The notes under the pieces: generated by a model
Database searches by the model: none
Seen by the model: only the letters and a program-made list of their open reading frames with translations
Told to the model about the DNA's origin: nothing
Position numbers and translations under genes: made by a program
Part shown: piece after piece, positions 1-7,448 of the stretch
Numbering within the stretch: position 1 is the first letter of the stretch
How the letters are laid out: the number at the start of each line of letters is the position of its first letter
Assembly (NCBI GenBank): GCA_030683155.1
Contig: JAUXMV010000084.1
Location: forward strand, 1-43,369
Origin: Bacteroidales bacterium
GTDB lineage: Bacteria > Bacteroidota > Bacteroidia > Bacteroidales > F082
Reading direction: 5' to 3'
Length of the DNA: 43,369 nucleotides

Positions 1-133
1 AGCTGTTTTCTATTTATCAAACCAATAACTTGCATTTGTCTTTCGATAAGTGCCCTCTTTTGTTTTGTCTAAATTATTGCATTGCTATACTAATAAATTA
101 AAAATGAATTAATTACAACTTAAATCTTTACGT

Positions 134-2605
134 ATGAAAAAGCAAGTTATTCTATTGAGTTTTGTGCTGATAATAATCAGTTTGTTTTCGGGATGTCGTA
201 AAGATCGTGAACAGATTCAGAAGAAAGCTGAGAAAACATCTGAGCTGCAAGTGCCTTCAGATTTTCAGTGGAAAACTACGCTGGACGTGAGTTTAAAGGT
301 TTCATTGCCTTCAAGTGGGTTTTTCCCTTTAACCTCCAAACTTTCGATATATCAGGGAAATCCCTTTTCTGGCGGTTTGTTAATTGCCAGTGGTAGTGTT
401 TCAAAAGAAAATTCCTTTGAGCAGATTGTCAGAATTCCGGCTTATCTGAAGTCACTTTTTTTGTATTTGGAAACAACGGCAGGAACTCAGCAAATTGTTG
501 AAGTTCCAGTTTTGGGAAACCAATTAAGTTATACATTTGAAGGGCCTAATGTAAAACAGCAATTCAAATCTTCGAGTGCAGTGCAGGAAGTTGGTCCGGA
601 GTGCAACGATTGTGATCAGATAATTTCCGGTAGCGGAAGCTACAACATTGGCAATGGAAAAACCTATTGTGTTCAGGATAACTTTACTGGAACAATAACC
701 TTTCAGACCTGGAACGGGGGAGGAACGCTTAAAATTTGCGGAACTGCAACTATCAACCAAAATATTTCGCTTGGAACGAATAGCTGGATCATTGTCACTC
801 AGGGTGGAAGTCTTAATATCAATGGCATTCAGATGTGGGGATCCGGTAACGGTGTAAAAGTTTACGCCAATTCCAGCATTCAAATAAGTGGAGGCTTGAG
901 TACAACGGGAACATTTGTAAATCATGGAACAATGACAATTGGTGGGTTTACAACATTTCAATTACTTAGCGTCCCTTTTGTAAATACCGGTGAACTTAGC
1001 GTTGGTTCAGGTGTAAATTTGAATAATGCTGTTTTATTAAACAGTGGAACTTTCAGTGCTACTGGTGTTATAAAGCTCAATACCGGAAGTAGCATCACTA
1101 ATGATGGAACAATCACAGCCGGCGACCAAAGTGAACTGAATGGAAGCTCTTTGGTCAACAATGGAAGTTTTACTATAACCAATTCGAGGTTCAATATCAA
1201 TGGAGGTAGCACTTTCACCAACAACGGCGATATGGATGTTGTGGCAGGAAGCTTTAATGTGAATTCAAGCGGTTCAGTTGTAAATAATGGTTCTATTAAT
1301 GCTGCAAGTCAGATAAACTTTAATTCTGGCAGCAATGTCACCAACAATTGTAAGATGACTTGTGGTGGCCAAGCGGAATTCAATTCAGGAAATATTGTTT
1401 TTCAAAACGGCTATTTTCGCAGTGACAATCGCATCCAGATTAATGGTGGTGCTAATACAATCCTTAAAAATGGGAGCATGCTGTCAGCACCGAAGTTTTT
1501 CCTTTATACAAATATTTCTGGTCAGGGGTCGAGCAACAGCATTAAGGCAACTACGGATTTTACAATGTCATCACAAACTGTGTCCGGACCAATAGAATTA
1601 TCAACAGACAATCTGATAATTTTGCCTGGAACCCCAGCTTCTCAGCATTTCATAAATGGAGCCACGGTTGTTGCTATTGGCGCAGAGCAAAATTTTATGG
1701 CAGTTACTGCTTGTAATCCTGAGGGACTTGGAAGCATTACGGTAACTGATATGGATGGTGACGGTGTTCCAGATGAGCTAGATGCATTTCCAAATGATCC
1801 GAACAGGGCGTTCCGTTCATGGTATCCAAATGAGAATAATTTTTCGACGATTGCATTCGAGGATTTATGGCCTGGAATGGGCGATTTTGACTTTAATGAC
1901 ATGGTTGTAATTATGCAGTACGAAATTGTTACTAACGCTGCAAATGAGCTTGTTGATTTGAATGGTAAATTCAGATTGATGGCTGCTGGAGCCAGTCTGA
2001 ACAATGGTTTTGCTGTTGCGATTGATGTTGCGCCTGATCATGTTGCATCGGTTAACGGAGGCGCTATTGCAGGTTCTTTGATTAATTTTGATGCCAAAGG
2101 TTTCGAAGCCGGTCACACAAGCCAGACTGTATGGATTGTTATGGATGCCATAAACGATCTTTATCCAGGTCCGGATTTCCTGAATACCGTGCCAGAACTT
2201 GCTTATGTTGAGACAGATACAATTACTGTTTCGATGACACTCAGTACGCCTCAGGCAAATTATGGAATTGCACCTTTCAACCCATTCATCTTTGTGAATC
2301 AGGAACGCGGAAAGGAAATCCATTTACTTGATTTCCCGCCTACAGCTTTAGTTGATTCGGCTTATTTTGGAATGTGGGAAGACAATTCGATGCCTCAGTC
2401 AGGAAAATATTACAAAACAGACTCCAATCTGCCGTGGGCAATTGAAATACCTGTAACCTTTGATTACCCAAAAGAAAAAGTAGATATTTTACAAACACAC
2501 CTAAAATTTGCTGATTGGGCCACATCAGGAGGAACACTATTTCCTGACTGGTATCTCAATTTGTCGGGCTATCGAAATCAGGGAAATGTTTATGTGAAAC
2601 CATAG
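134..2605 (+). CDS. LruC-domain beta-helix surface lipoprotein
   Basis: The protein has 823 residues. An SPII signal ends in a lipobox LFSGC with Cys21, so it is probably a lipoprotein on the cell envelope. Residues about 200-470 carry degenerate repeats of roughly 20-24 residues built around NNG/NxGS with alternating hydrophobic and polar positions, the look of a right-handed beta-helix. A calcium-binding thrombospondin-3-like stretch, DMDGDGVPDELDAFPND, begins at residue 539. The C-terminal part contains W-P-G-M-G-D-F-D-F-N-D-M-V, the hallmark of the LruC domain (named from a Leptospira lipoprotein), which in Bacteroidota often occurs with DUF4842. Function is unknown; adhesion or binding of an extracellular polymer is only a guess. 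The gene stands alone with a strong terminator after it. The ATG at 134 starts a good signal peptide. Confidence 0.85.
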   Translation: MKKQVILLSFVLIIISLFSGCRKDREQIQKKAEKTSELQVPSDFQWKTTLDVSLKVSLPSSGFFPLTSKLSIYQGNPFSGGLLIASGSVSKENSFEQIVRIPAYLKSLFLYLETTAGTQQIVEVPVLGNQLSYTFEGPNVKQQFKSSSAVQEVGPECNDCDQIISGSGSYNIGNGKTYCVQDNFTGTITFQTWNGGGTLKICGTATINQNISLGTNSWIIVTQGGSLNINGIQMWGSGNGVKVYANSSIQISGGLSTTGTFVNHGTMTIGGFTTFQLLSVPFVNTGELSVGSGVNLNNAVLLNSGTFSATGVIKLNTGSSITNDGTITAGDQSELNGSSLVNNGSFTITNSRFNINGGSTFTNNGDMDVVAGSFNVNSSGSVVNNGSINAASQINFNSGSNVTNNCKMTCGGQAEFNSGNIVFQNGYFRSDNRIQINGGANTILKNGSMLSAPKFFLYTNISGQGSSNSIKATTDFTMSSQTVSGPIELSTDNLIILPGTPASQHFINGATVVAIGAEQNFMAVTACNPEGLGSITVTDMDGDGVPDELDAFPNDPNRAFRSWYPNENNFSTIAFEDLWPGMGDFDFNDMVVIMQYEIVTNAANELVDLNGKFRLMAAGASLNNGFAVAIDVAPDHVASVNGGAIAGSLINFDAKGFEAGHTSQTVWIVMDAINDLYPGPDFLNTVPELAYVETDTITVSMTLSTPQANYGIAPFNPFIFVNQERGKEIHLLDFPPTALVDSAYFGMWEDNSMPQSGKYYKTDSNLPWAIEIPVTFDYPKEKVDILQTHLKFADWATSGGTLFPDWYLNLSGYRNQGNVYVKP

Positions 2606-2625
2606 TTGGTTCAAAAAAAAATACG

Positions 2626-2660
2626 AAACAGAGAGCAGCAATGTTCTCTGTTTTGCTTTT
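2626..2660 (+). terminator. Intrinsic terminator of the LruC gene
   Basis: A 12-bp stem (2626-2637 with 2642-2653, one G-T pair) closes a GCAA tetraloop of the GNRA type and is followed by TGCTTTT. It lies 20 bases after the stop codon. Confidence 0.8.
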
Positions 2661-2683
2661 AATCATTGATATCCAGTGAAAAA

Positions 2684-2830
2684 TGTCTCTCCTCCCTAAC
2701 GGGACTTTCAATGTTTTTTATCTTATTCACTACTACCAATCTATTGTCCCTAACGGGACAGTCCCAGAGGGACAATAGATTGGTAGATAAAAAGTAATCC
2801 AATATCCAGAAGTCCCGTAGGGACGAGAGA
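2684..2830. repeat. Nested palindromic extragenic repeat
   Basis: An inner perfect inverted repeat has 18-bp arms at 2733-2750 and 2769-2786, with a smaller GGGAC/GTCCC dyad in its loop (2755-2765). An outer imperfect pair lies at 2684-2706 and 2811-2830, built on TCCCTAACGGGACT and AGTCCCGTAGGGAC. The whole can fold into one long cruciform. The arms share the core GTCCC-TA(A)C-GGGAC. This resembles dispersed REP-like palindromes in other genomes. No transposase lies next to it. Confidence 0.7.
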
Positions 2831-2881
2831 TGTCAGGCATTTAAGAACATTTTATAAAATTTAACTGGACAACAATGTTAA

Positions 2882-3580
2882 TCAATAAGCAAAGTAATCA
2901 ATCTTATTCAACGACCTTCCAAAAGGCTCAGGGATTTGAACAGCGTAGGTGGTTGAAGGACTAATTCCGGTAGTTTTCATTACAGTTTTTCTACCTTTAG
3001 GTGTGATGGATGTAATTTCCATGACAAAACCCTTTTCTGAAAGTGTCTGATAATACTTTCCTGTTTTGCTGGCTTTTAAAACGCCCACATCATTCGGTAA
3101 ATCAATGGCCTCAGTGATCCACATTTCACCTTTAAATTCTTCTGCTTCAAACGTATAGCGTGTGCAATGATAATCCAGAATTTGTCTGTTTTCTCCTGAA
3201 TGAATAAGTTTTAGTTCTTTCAAGATACGACCTTCGTTGTCTTTCATTACAGCAGCGCTGCCAGTCAGATTGTTTTCTTCACCCAGCAAAATCAAACAGT
3301 TGTTGTTAGGCATGTCAAAAATTGTTTGATAGACTGTCCTGCCGCGAACATGCTTAATGCAAGTATGCGTGAAGTCGCTGTTAAAATAACTGAAGTAAGG
3401 AATCATCATTTCGTGCTTGCCTTTTCGGTCATAAAAATCAAATTCCATCTCTACAGATCCGGAAAAGCTATAGGTGCTTTCATATTGAATTCCCGGAATC
3501 TTTTTGCTTAGATCAATCTGGGCTTTCGTCGTGAGAAAGGGAATAACCATCAATACCAGGAAGAATACTTTTGATTTCAT
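2882..3580 (-). CDS. Secreted protein, possibly DUF4412-like
   Basis: The protein has 232 residues with a Sec signal peptide (hydrophobic residues 4-17, cleavage likely after TKAQ near 21) and no lipobox. The rest is soluble and beta-rich, with paired motifs such as GRTVYQT, YHCTRYTFEAEE and GEMWITEAIDLP. The pattern of a stored-value check, then a text of the type 'x-ILDYHCTRY', then 'W.TE' recalls DUF4412 periplasmic proteins, but I cannot confirm membership. No catalytic motif is visible. It lies upstream of the palindromic repeat and downstream of two beta-barrel genes on the same strand, with a 77-base gap. Confidence 0.65.
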   Translation of the reverse strand: MKSKVFFLVLMVIPFLTTKAQIDLSKKIPGIQYESTYSFSGSVEMEFDFYDRKGKHEMMIPYFSYFNSDFTHTCIKHVRGRTVYQTIFDMPNNNCLILLGEENNLTGSAAVMKDNEGRILKELKLIHSGENRQILDYHCTRYTFEAEEFKGEMWITEAIDLPNDVGVLKASKTGKYYQTLSEKGFVMEITSITPKGRKTVMKTTGISPSTTYAVQIPEPFGRSLNKIDYFAY

Positions 3581-3657
3581 GATAATTTTGTTTGGATTAA
3601 TAAACTAAATACAAAGTCTAATCACAACAAAAATACTCAACGTTTCTTTCACCAACC

Positions 3658-4254
3658 CTATTTGAACGAATAAACCTTATAAGCTAAGTTTACAAGAAAA
3701 ATGCGGTTAAAATACCTAAAATCCGAACTATGAAGGTAGCCAATTCCAACCGCATCCTTCAACCCATAATAATGGGTGAGACTTCCTCTCCAATTTTTGT
3801 ATTTAAAGTATATGGCTGGTTGCATGGCGATATCCCAATCGGGTACTTCCGGGAAATCTGTGTTGCTGGCAACCCGAAAACTGTTAACACATGTAGCTTC
3901 AAGACCAAATGATTTATAGATGGGTACTCTAAACCCTATGGGTAAAGTGATATATGAGAACCTGAAATAAACAGGAGATATTTCATATGCATTGTATTTA
4001 CTGTATTCATTAGCACCTGTAAAAACATAATTTATCCCTACTAATGGTTGAACTACCTTGAGTTTCTCCCAGCTAAGCTCAGCGCCGATACTGCCCGCCA
4101 ATGTTGGTTTTAATTCAAATCCGGCACTATAGGGATCTCTTTCAATGGTGTTGAAATAATTTCCTGTGCCGAGTCCGGTAGTAAGATAAAGGTCGAACTG
4201 ACTGAAGGCATTGGAAGAAACGAATGCCAGAATGATGATTAGTTTTATTTTCAT
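3658..4254 (-). CDS. Outer-membrane beta-barrel protein, paralog 1
   Basis: The protein has 198 residues with an N-terminal signal peptide (cleavage near SNAFSQ, residue 19). Alternating hydrophobic and polar strands and the ending NLAYKVYSFK, rich in aromatics, fit a small 8-stranded barrel. It is clearly paralogous to the next upstream gene: both share DLY(L/F)TTG(L/I)G near the mature N-terminus, a GF.LKP.(L/V).G segment, a VQP/IQP..GI segment, and (H/T)YYG(L/V)(K/R)D near the C-terminus. The function is unknown; no ligand motif can be seen. Confidence 0.65.
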   Translation of the reverse strand: MKIKLIIILAFVSSNAFSQFDLYLTTGLGTGNYFNTIERDPYSAGFELKPTLAGSIGAELSWEKLKVVQPLVGINYVFTGANEYSKYNAYEISPVYFRFSYITLPIGFRVPIYKSFGLEATCVNSFRVASNTDFPEVPDWDIAMQPAIYFKYKNWRGSLTHYYGLKDAVGIGYLHSSDFRYFNRIFLVNLAYKVYSFK

Positions 4255-4336
4255 TGTTTTTGTGTTTTATTCCTTATTTGTTAAAGCGACAATACCACCT
4301 TCAGTGATTTTTTTGAGAAGGCGTATTGACTTTGAT

Positions 4337-4948
4337 TCAATCATTGAAAGTTTTTAGTTTGTATGATAGGTTAAAATGCCAGGCGTGGTTAAAAAACCTC
4401 ATATCAGTATTGTAGATTATTCCAACGCCAAAAACATCTCTCACCCCATAATAATAGGTCGTACTAATCCGCCATCTTTGCAAATTGACATAGAGGCCCG
4501 GTTGGACAGCCACATCCCAAACTCGTGGATTGCCGATGATTACACTTGATCTGTCGGAAAGATTCCAGCCATTCACAATAGAAAATTCAACACCAACCGA
4601 TTTGTAAACCGGGACATAAAAGCCAACAGGCAGCGAAAGATAGGTTTGTCGGAAAAGATGAGTGTTTCCTGGATTTAGAGGATAATGATCCTCGGTTTTG
4701 TTTAGCGAGCCGAGCAGGTTAATTCCAATGCCAGCATAGGGTTGAATAAGAGCATGCTTTGACCAGACAAACATGGCTCCAAATTTTCCTGAAACCACAG
4801 GTTTCAGTGAAAAACCAATCATTTTATAACGAAAAGAATCAAAACTGAAATGTTTGCTTTGGCCAATGCCGGTAGTAAAGTACAAGTCTTGCTGACCAAT
4901 TACAGGATAGGTCACAATTAAAAGGAAGACTAAAAGTTTCGTTTTCAT
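4337..4948 (-). CDS. Outer-membrane beta-barrel protein, paralog 2
   Basis: Starting at the ATG at 4948, the protein has 203 residues. The longer reading from a TTG at 4987 adds 13 residues with no signal character, whereas the sequence from 4948 begins MKTKLLVFLLIV and gives a normal signal peptide ending near VIGQQ. It is homologous along its length to the gene at 3658-4254 and is probably a tandem duplicate that has diverged strongly. The stop codon of a tiny upstream lipoprotein frame lies 11 bases before the start, as expected for co-transcribed genes. The role is unknown. Confidence 0.65.
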   Translation of the reverse strand: MKTKLLVFLLIVTYPVIGQQDLYFTTGIGQSKHFSFDSFRYKMIGFSLKPVVSGKFGAMFVWSKHALIQPYAGIGINLLGSLNKTEDHYPLNPGNTHLFRQTYLSLPVGFYVPVYKSVGVEFSIVNGWNLSDRSSVIIGNPRVWDVAVQPGLYVNLQRWRISTTYYYGVRDVFGVGIIYNTDMRFFNHAWHFNLSYKLKTFND

Positions 4949-4959
4949 GTCTTTTCGTA

Positions 4960-5174
4960 TTAATATCCACATGTAACTTCTGCCCAATTGTTTACTCCCA
5001 CTGGTGTTTCCTGTCTAGGATGGGATGCTGCTTCCTGTTCCTTTTTGCAACCAAAGAGCAGCAGTGTCACTGTAATGATTAGGAAGGAAGGAAGGAAGGC
5101 GTGAAACCTTCGCCGGTGCGGCTTTTGTTGGTCGGGTTTGCCGCTGAAAACCCCGCTAAAGGAAAGGATTTCAT
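4960..5174 (-). CDS. Mini-lipoprotein frame without an in-frame start; possible phase-variable gene
   Basis: On the minus strand the frame ending at TAA 4962-4960 reads as a hydrophobic stretch FLPSFLIITVTLLLFGC with a good lipobox LFGC (Cys codon 5049-5047), then KKEQEAASHPRQETP and on to a 29-residue mature peptide. There is no ATG, GTG or TTG upstream that would include the signal; the frame is open back to about 5181. An ATG at 5174-5172 lies in another frame and reads 31 codons to a stop just past a (TTCC)n tract. Adding one 4-base unit would fuse that ATG to the lipoprotein frame. It could be a phase-variable gene in the off state, a decayed gene, or a gene with a rare ATT start. It sits 11 bases before the barrel gene at 4948. 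Confidence 0.4.
5081..5099. repeat. Tetranucleotide repeat (AGGA)n, 19 bp
   Basis: The tract is four full AGGA units plus three bases. It falls within the signal-peptide codons of the mini-lipoprotein frame on the minus strand (read as TTCC units). A change of one unit shifts the frame, so this is a candidate for slipped-strand variation. Confidence 0.75.
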
Positions 5175-5334
5175 AGAAAATTTATTAATTGGTTATGTCC
5201 GTAAAGGTAAAACGGATTTGGAGGTTTTTTACAAATCATGAAAAATATTTTTTTTAAAAATATTGGATATTTTCATGAAAAAAATCAGGATTGCAAAAAC
5301 ATCTTACTCACTGACATAAACCTTAAACCGATTA
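5175..5334. other. AT-rich spacer between the mini-lipoprotein and purE
   Basis: There is no gene here. The only structure seen is an imperfect AT-rich inverted repeat with CATGAAAAATA at 5237-5247 and TATTTTCATG ending at 5277. This could be a weak terminator or an upstream element for the lipoprotein/barrel genes, but no promoter match was found. Confidence 0.4.
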
Positions 5335-5832
5335 TTATCCCATAAGTTTTTCCGATTTTTCCATTACCTGAGCAGTTTGCTCTTTCATGAATGCATTCAT
5401 TTTTTGTCTCAATGCAACATCTGCAACACCAAGAATGCGGGCAGCAAGCAGCCCTGCGTTGGCGGCTCCATTGATAGCAACCGTGGCAACAGGTATTCCT
5501 TTTGGCATTTGAACGATCGAAAGCAATGAGTCGATGCCTTCAATGGAATTGGATGATTTTACCGGAACACCAATCACCGGAAGAGGAGTGAGGCTGGCCA
5601 CCATGCCCGGTAAATGTGCTGCTCCACCAGCGCCGGCAATAATGACATCAATGCCCTTTGATTCAGCTTCTTTCGCAAATTGAACCATAAACTCCGGGGT
5701 TCGGTGTGCTGAAACAATCCTTATTTCGTAGCCAATTTCAAAACGGTCAAGACTGTTTGCAGCTTCTTTCATCACGGGAAGATCCGAGTCTGAACCCATT
5801 ATGATGCTAACCTGAATTTTTTTCTCACTCAT
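5335..5832 (-). CDS. purE: N5-carboxyaminoimidazole ribonucleotide mutase PurE
   Basis: The protein has 165 residues, the usual length of class I PurE. It converts N5-CAIR to CAIR in de novo purine synthesis in the cytosol. Visible signatures are GSDSDLPVM near residue 13-21 (phosphate binding), SAHRTP with the catalytic His43, and the glycine-rich [13 protein letters not shown] loop near residues 65-77. It lies 26 bases after purK on the same strand; the two act in sequence, since PurK makes the N5-CAIR that PurE rearranges. This pairing indicates the two-step bacterial route rather than the direct class II PurE used in animals. Confidence 0.97.
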   Translation of the reverse strand: MSEKKIQVSIIMGSDSDLPVMKEAANSLDRFEIGYEIRIVSAHRTPEFMVQFAKEAESKGIDVIIAGAGGAAHLPGMVASLTPLPVIGVPVKSSNSIEGIDSLLSIVQMPKGIPVATVAINGAANAGLLAARILGVADVALRQKMNAFMKEQTAQVMEKSEKLMG

Positions 5833-5858
5833 AAAGCTTTTCTTAGAAGTTTAATATA

Positions 5859-7013
5859 TTATGCCTGAACCTTAAGTGTTTCGAGAACCCTTTTCGCTTT
5901 AATTAAAGCCATGTTTATATCAGGATCTAATATTGTTGCGTGCCCCATTTTTCGGTAAGGGCGGGTCATTTTTTTTCCGTAAATGTGAAGTTTTACGCCT
6001 TCGATAGCCAGAACTTCATTGAGTCCTTTATAAACAGCAGCGCCGGAAAAGCCTTCGTCTCCCAGGATGTTCACCATTACAGCAGGCATTTTCAGTTTTG
6101 TTGAACCGGGGTGATAACCGAAAATAGCGCGAAGATGCTGTTCATATTGAGACGTCATTGCACTCTCAATTGTTTGGTGACCGCTGTTATGTGGTCGGGG
6201 AGCTACTTCATTTATCAGAATATTTTGATCTTGATCCACAAACATTTCTACAGCCAGAAGACCTGTGATATTTAAAGCTTCAGCGGTTTTTTTTGCCAAT
6301 TTGCTTGCTTCTTCAGCGAGATTCTTATTAATTCGGGCAGGCGACAAAAGGTATTCAACCAAATTGGCAACCGGATTGAAGATCATTTCTACTGCAGGAA
6401 AACAAGCCAGTTCACCTGATTGATTTCTTGAGACAATGACAGCTATTTCAACCACGTCCTCAATAAAATCTTCTACCATCGAAGGGACATCAAAAAGCTG
6501 ATTTAGTTTTTGCTCGTCTTTAACAACCAAAACACCTTGTCCATCATATCCAGAGAGACGTGTCTTTTGGACAAAAGGATATTTTATTGCGTCTTTTTCC
6601 AATGCCAAACGAATTTCATCTGCATTTTCAAACAGTTTAAAATTAGCTGTTGGCAAAAAGTTGTCAGCAAAAAATTGCTTTTGTAGTCCTTTATCACGAA
6701 TAATTCGCAAACAAGATGGTTCAGGGTAAACGGGCAAACCATTTGTAGCAAGTTCTTCTACAGCTTCGATATTAACGCCTTCAATTTCAATTGTCAGCAA
6801 ATCTACATCCTTTGCAAAATTCATTACGGTTTCATAATCACGGAACGATCCGACAGTAAATTTTGTGGCAATGCTGGCTGCGGAGGCTTCGGGGTCGGGA
6901 TCAAGTACGTATGTGGCAATATCCCAGCTACTTGCAGCCTGACACAACATTTTTCCAAGTTGACCTCCGCCAAGAATCCCTAATTTGAAGCTTGAACTTA
7001 TGGTTTGTTTCAT
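5859..7013 (-). CDS. purK: N5-carboxyaminoimidazole ribonucleotide synthase PurK
   Basis: The protein has 384 residues, normal for the family. PurK is an ATP-grasp ligase that carboxylates AIR with bicarbonate and ATP. The N-terminal nucleotide-like fold shows LGILGGGQLGKM (residues 12-23). The middle ATP-grasp region has QKTRLSGYDGQGV, and the conserved C-terminal block has NEVAPRPHNSGHQTIE, which carries metal and substrate ligands. It is followed directly by purE and is probably co-transcribed. On the minus strand a -7 box TATTTTTG lies at 7056-7049, 36 bases before the ATG, without a clear -33 TTTG. Confidence 0.97.
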   Translation of the reverse strand: MKQTISSSFKLGILGGGQLGKMLCQAASSWDIATYVLDPDPEASAASIATKFTVGSFRDYETVMNFAKDVDLLTIEIEGVNIEAVEELATNGLPVYPEPSCLRIIRDKGLQKQFFADNFLPTANFKLFENADEIRLALEKDAIKYPFVQKTRLSGYDGQGVLVVKDEQKLNQLFDVPSMVEDFIEDVVEIAVIVSRNQSGELACFPAVEMIFNPVANLVEYLLSPARINKNLAEEASKLAKKTAEALNITGLLAVEMFVDQDQNILINEVAPRPHNSGHQTIESAMTSQYEQHLRAIFGYHPGSTKLKMPAVMVNILGDEGFSGAAVYKGLNEVLAIEGVKLHIYGKKMTRPYRKMGHATILDPDINMALIKAKRVLETLKVQA

Positions 7014-7071
7014 TATCTTGAAGTAAGTTTTATTCTAAAAACGTTCAGCAAAAATAAGTCATAAATATAAC

Positions 7072-7105
7072 AAAACAGCAGAAGACCAATTTCCTCTGCT
7101 GTTTT
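7072..7105 (-). terminator. Hairpin after the ACT-like gene
   Basis: A perfect 11-bp stem (7072-7082 with 7095-7105) has a 12-base loop. The T tract is weak on the minus strand, so termination strength is uncertain. It separates the phosphatase run from purK. Confidence 0.55.
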
Positions 7106-7144
7106 TCATGATAAGCTTTTTTGCTGTTTGGTTACGATAGTTTC

Positions 7145-7402
7145 TCAGGCTGTTGTAAGGCTTGTGAGCTTTGCATCAACTGATTTTACAAGATTGAGTT
7201 TTCGCTCAAGTTCCTGCATTTTTTCCAGTTCGCCTTTGAGTTCAAGAAAAATAAGTCCTGATTGTGTGCAGTTTTCAAGCACATCATCGTGTAAACCAAG
7301 GCGCGTTTTGATAAAACAACCCCAGCCGGTTAAAATTTTTTGCACTGTTTCGGCAGCCTCCTGACGCGAGCCGATGAGAATGAGCATTACATGTCTTGTC
7401 AT
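7145..7402 (-). CDS. Small ACT-like protein, TM1266 (hydrogenase-system regulator) family-like
   Basis: The protein has 85 residues with no signal peptide. The order of short motifs, an opening beta strand HVMLILIGSRQEA, then FIKTRLGLHDDV, then GLIFLELKG and a final LNLVKSVDAKLTSL, matches the ferredoxin-like fold of the TM1266 group of small proteins, which are often annotated as iron-only hydrogenase system regulators. I place it there on motif spacing only. The role is unknown, and there is no hydrogenase gene in the window. It lies 46 bases after the PhoD-like phosphatase and may share its transcript. Confidence 0.55.
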   Translation of the reverse strand: MTRHVMLILIGSRQEAAETVQKILTGWGCFIKTRLGLHDDVLENCTQSGLIFLELKGELEKMQELERKLNLVKSVDAKLTSLTTA

Positions 7403-7448
7403 TTCTTTTGGGTTTAATTATTTAAGATTTTAAATGAAATCCAATTCT

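Noticed and set aside
524-2537. Several minus-strand open frames of 65-152 codons over the LruC gene
   Set aside because: They are by-products of the repetitive coding sequence, and have no signals or motifs.
2684-2830. Possible CRISPR array
   Set aside because: The repeats are inverted around a single centre, not direct with regular spacers, and no cas genes are present.
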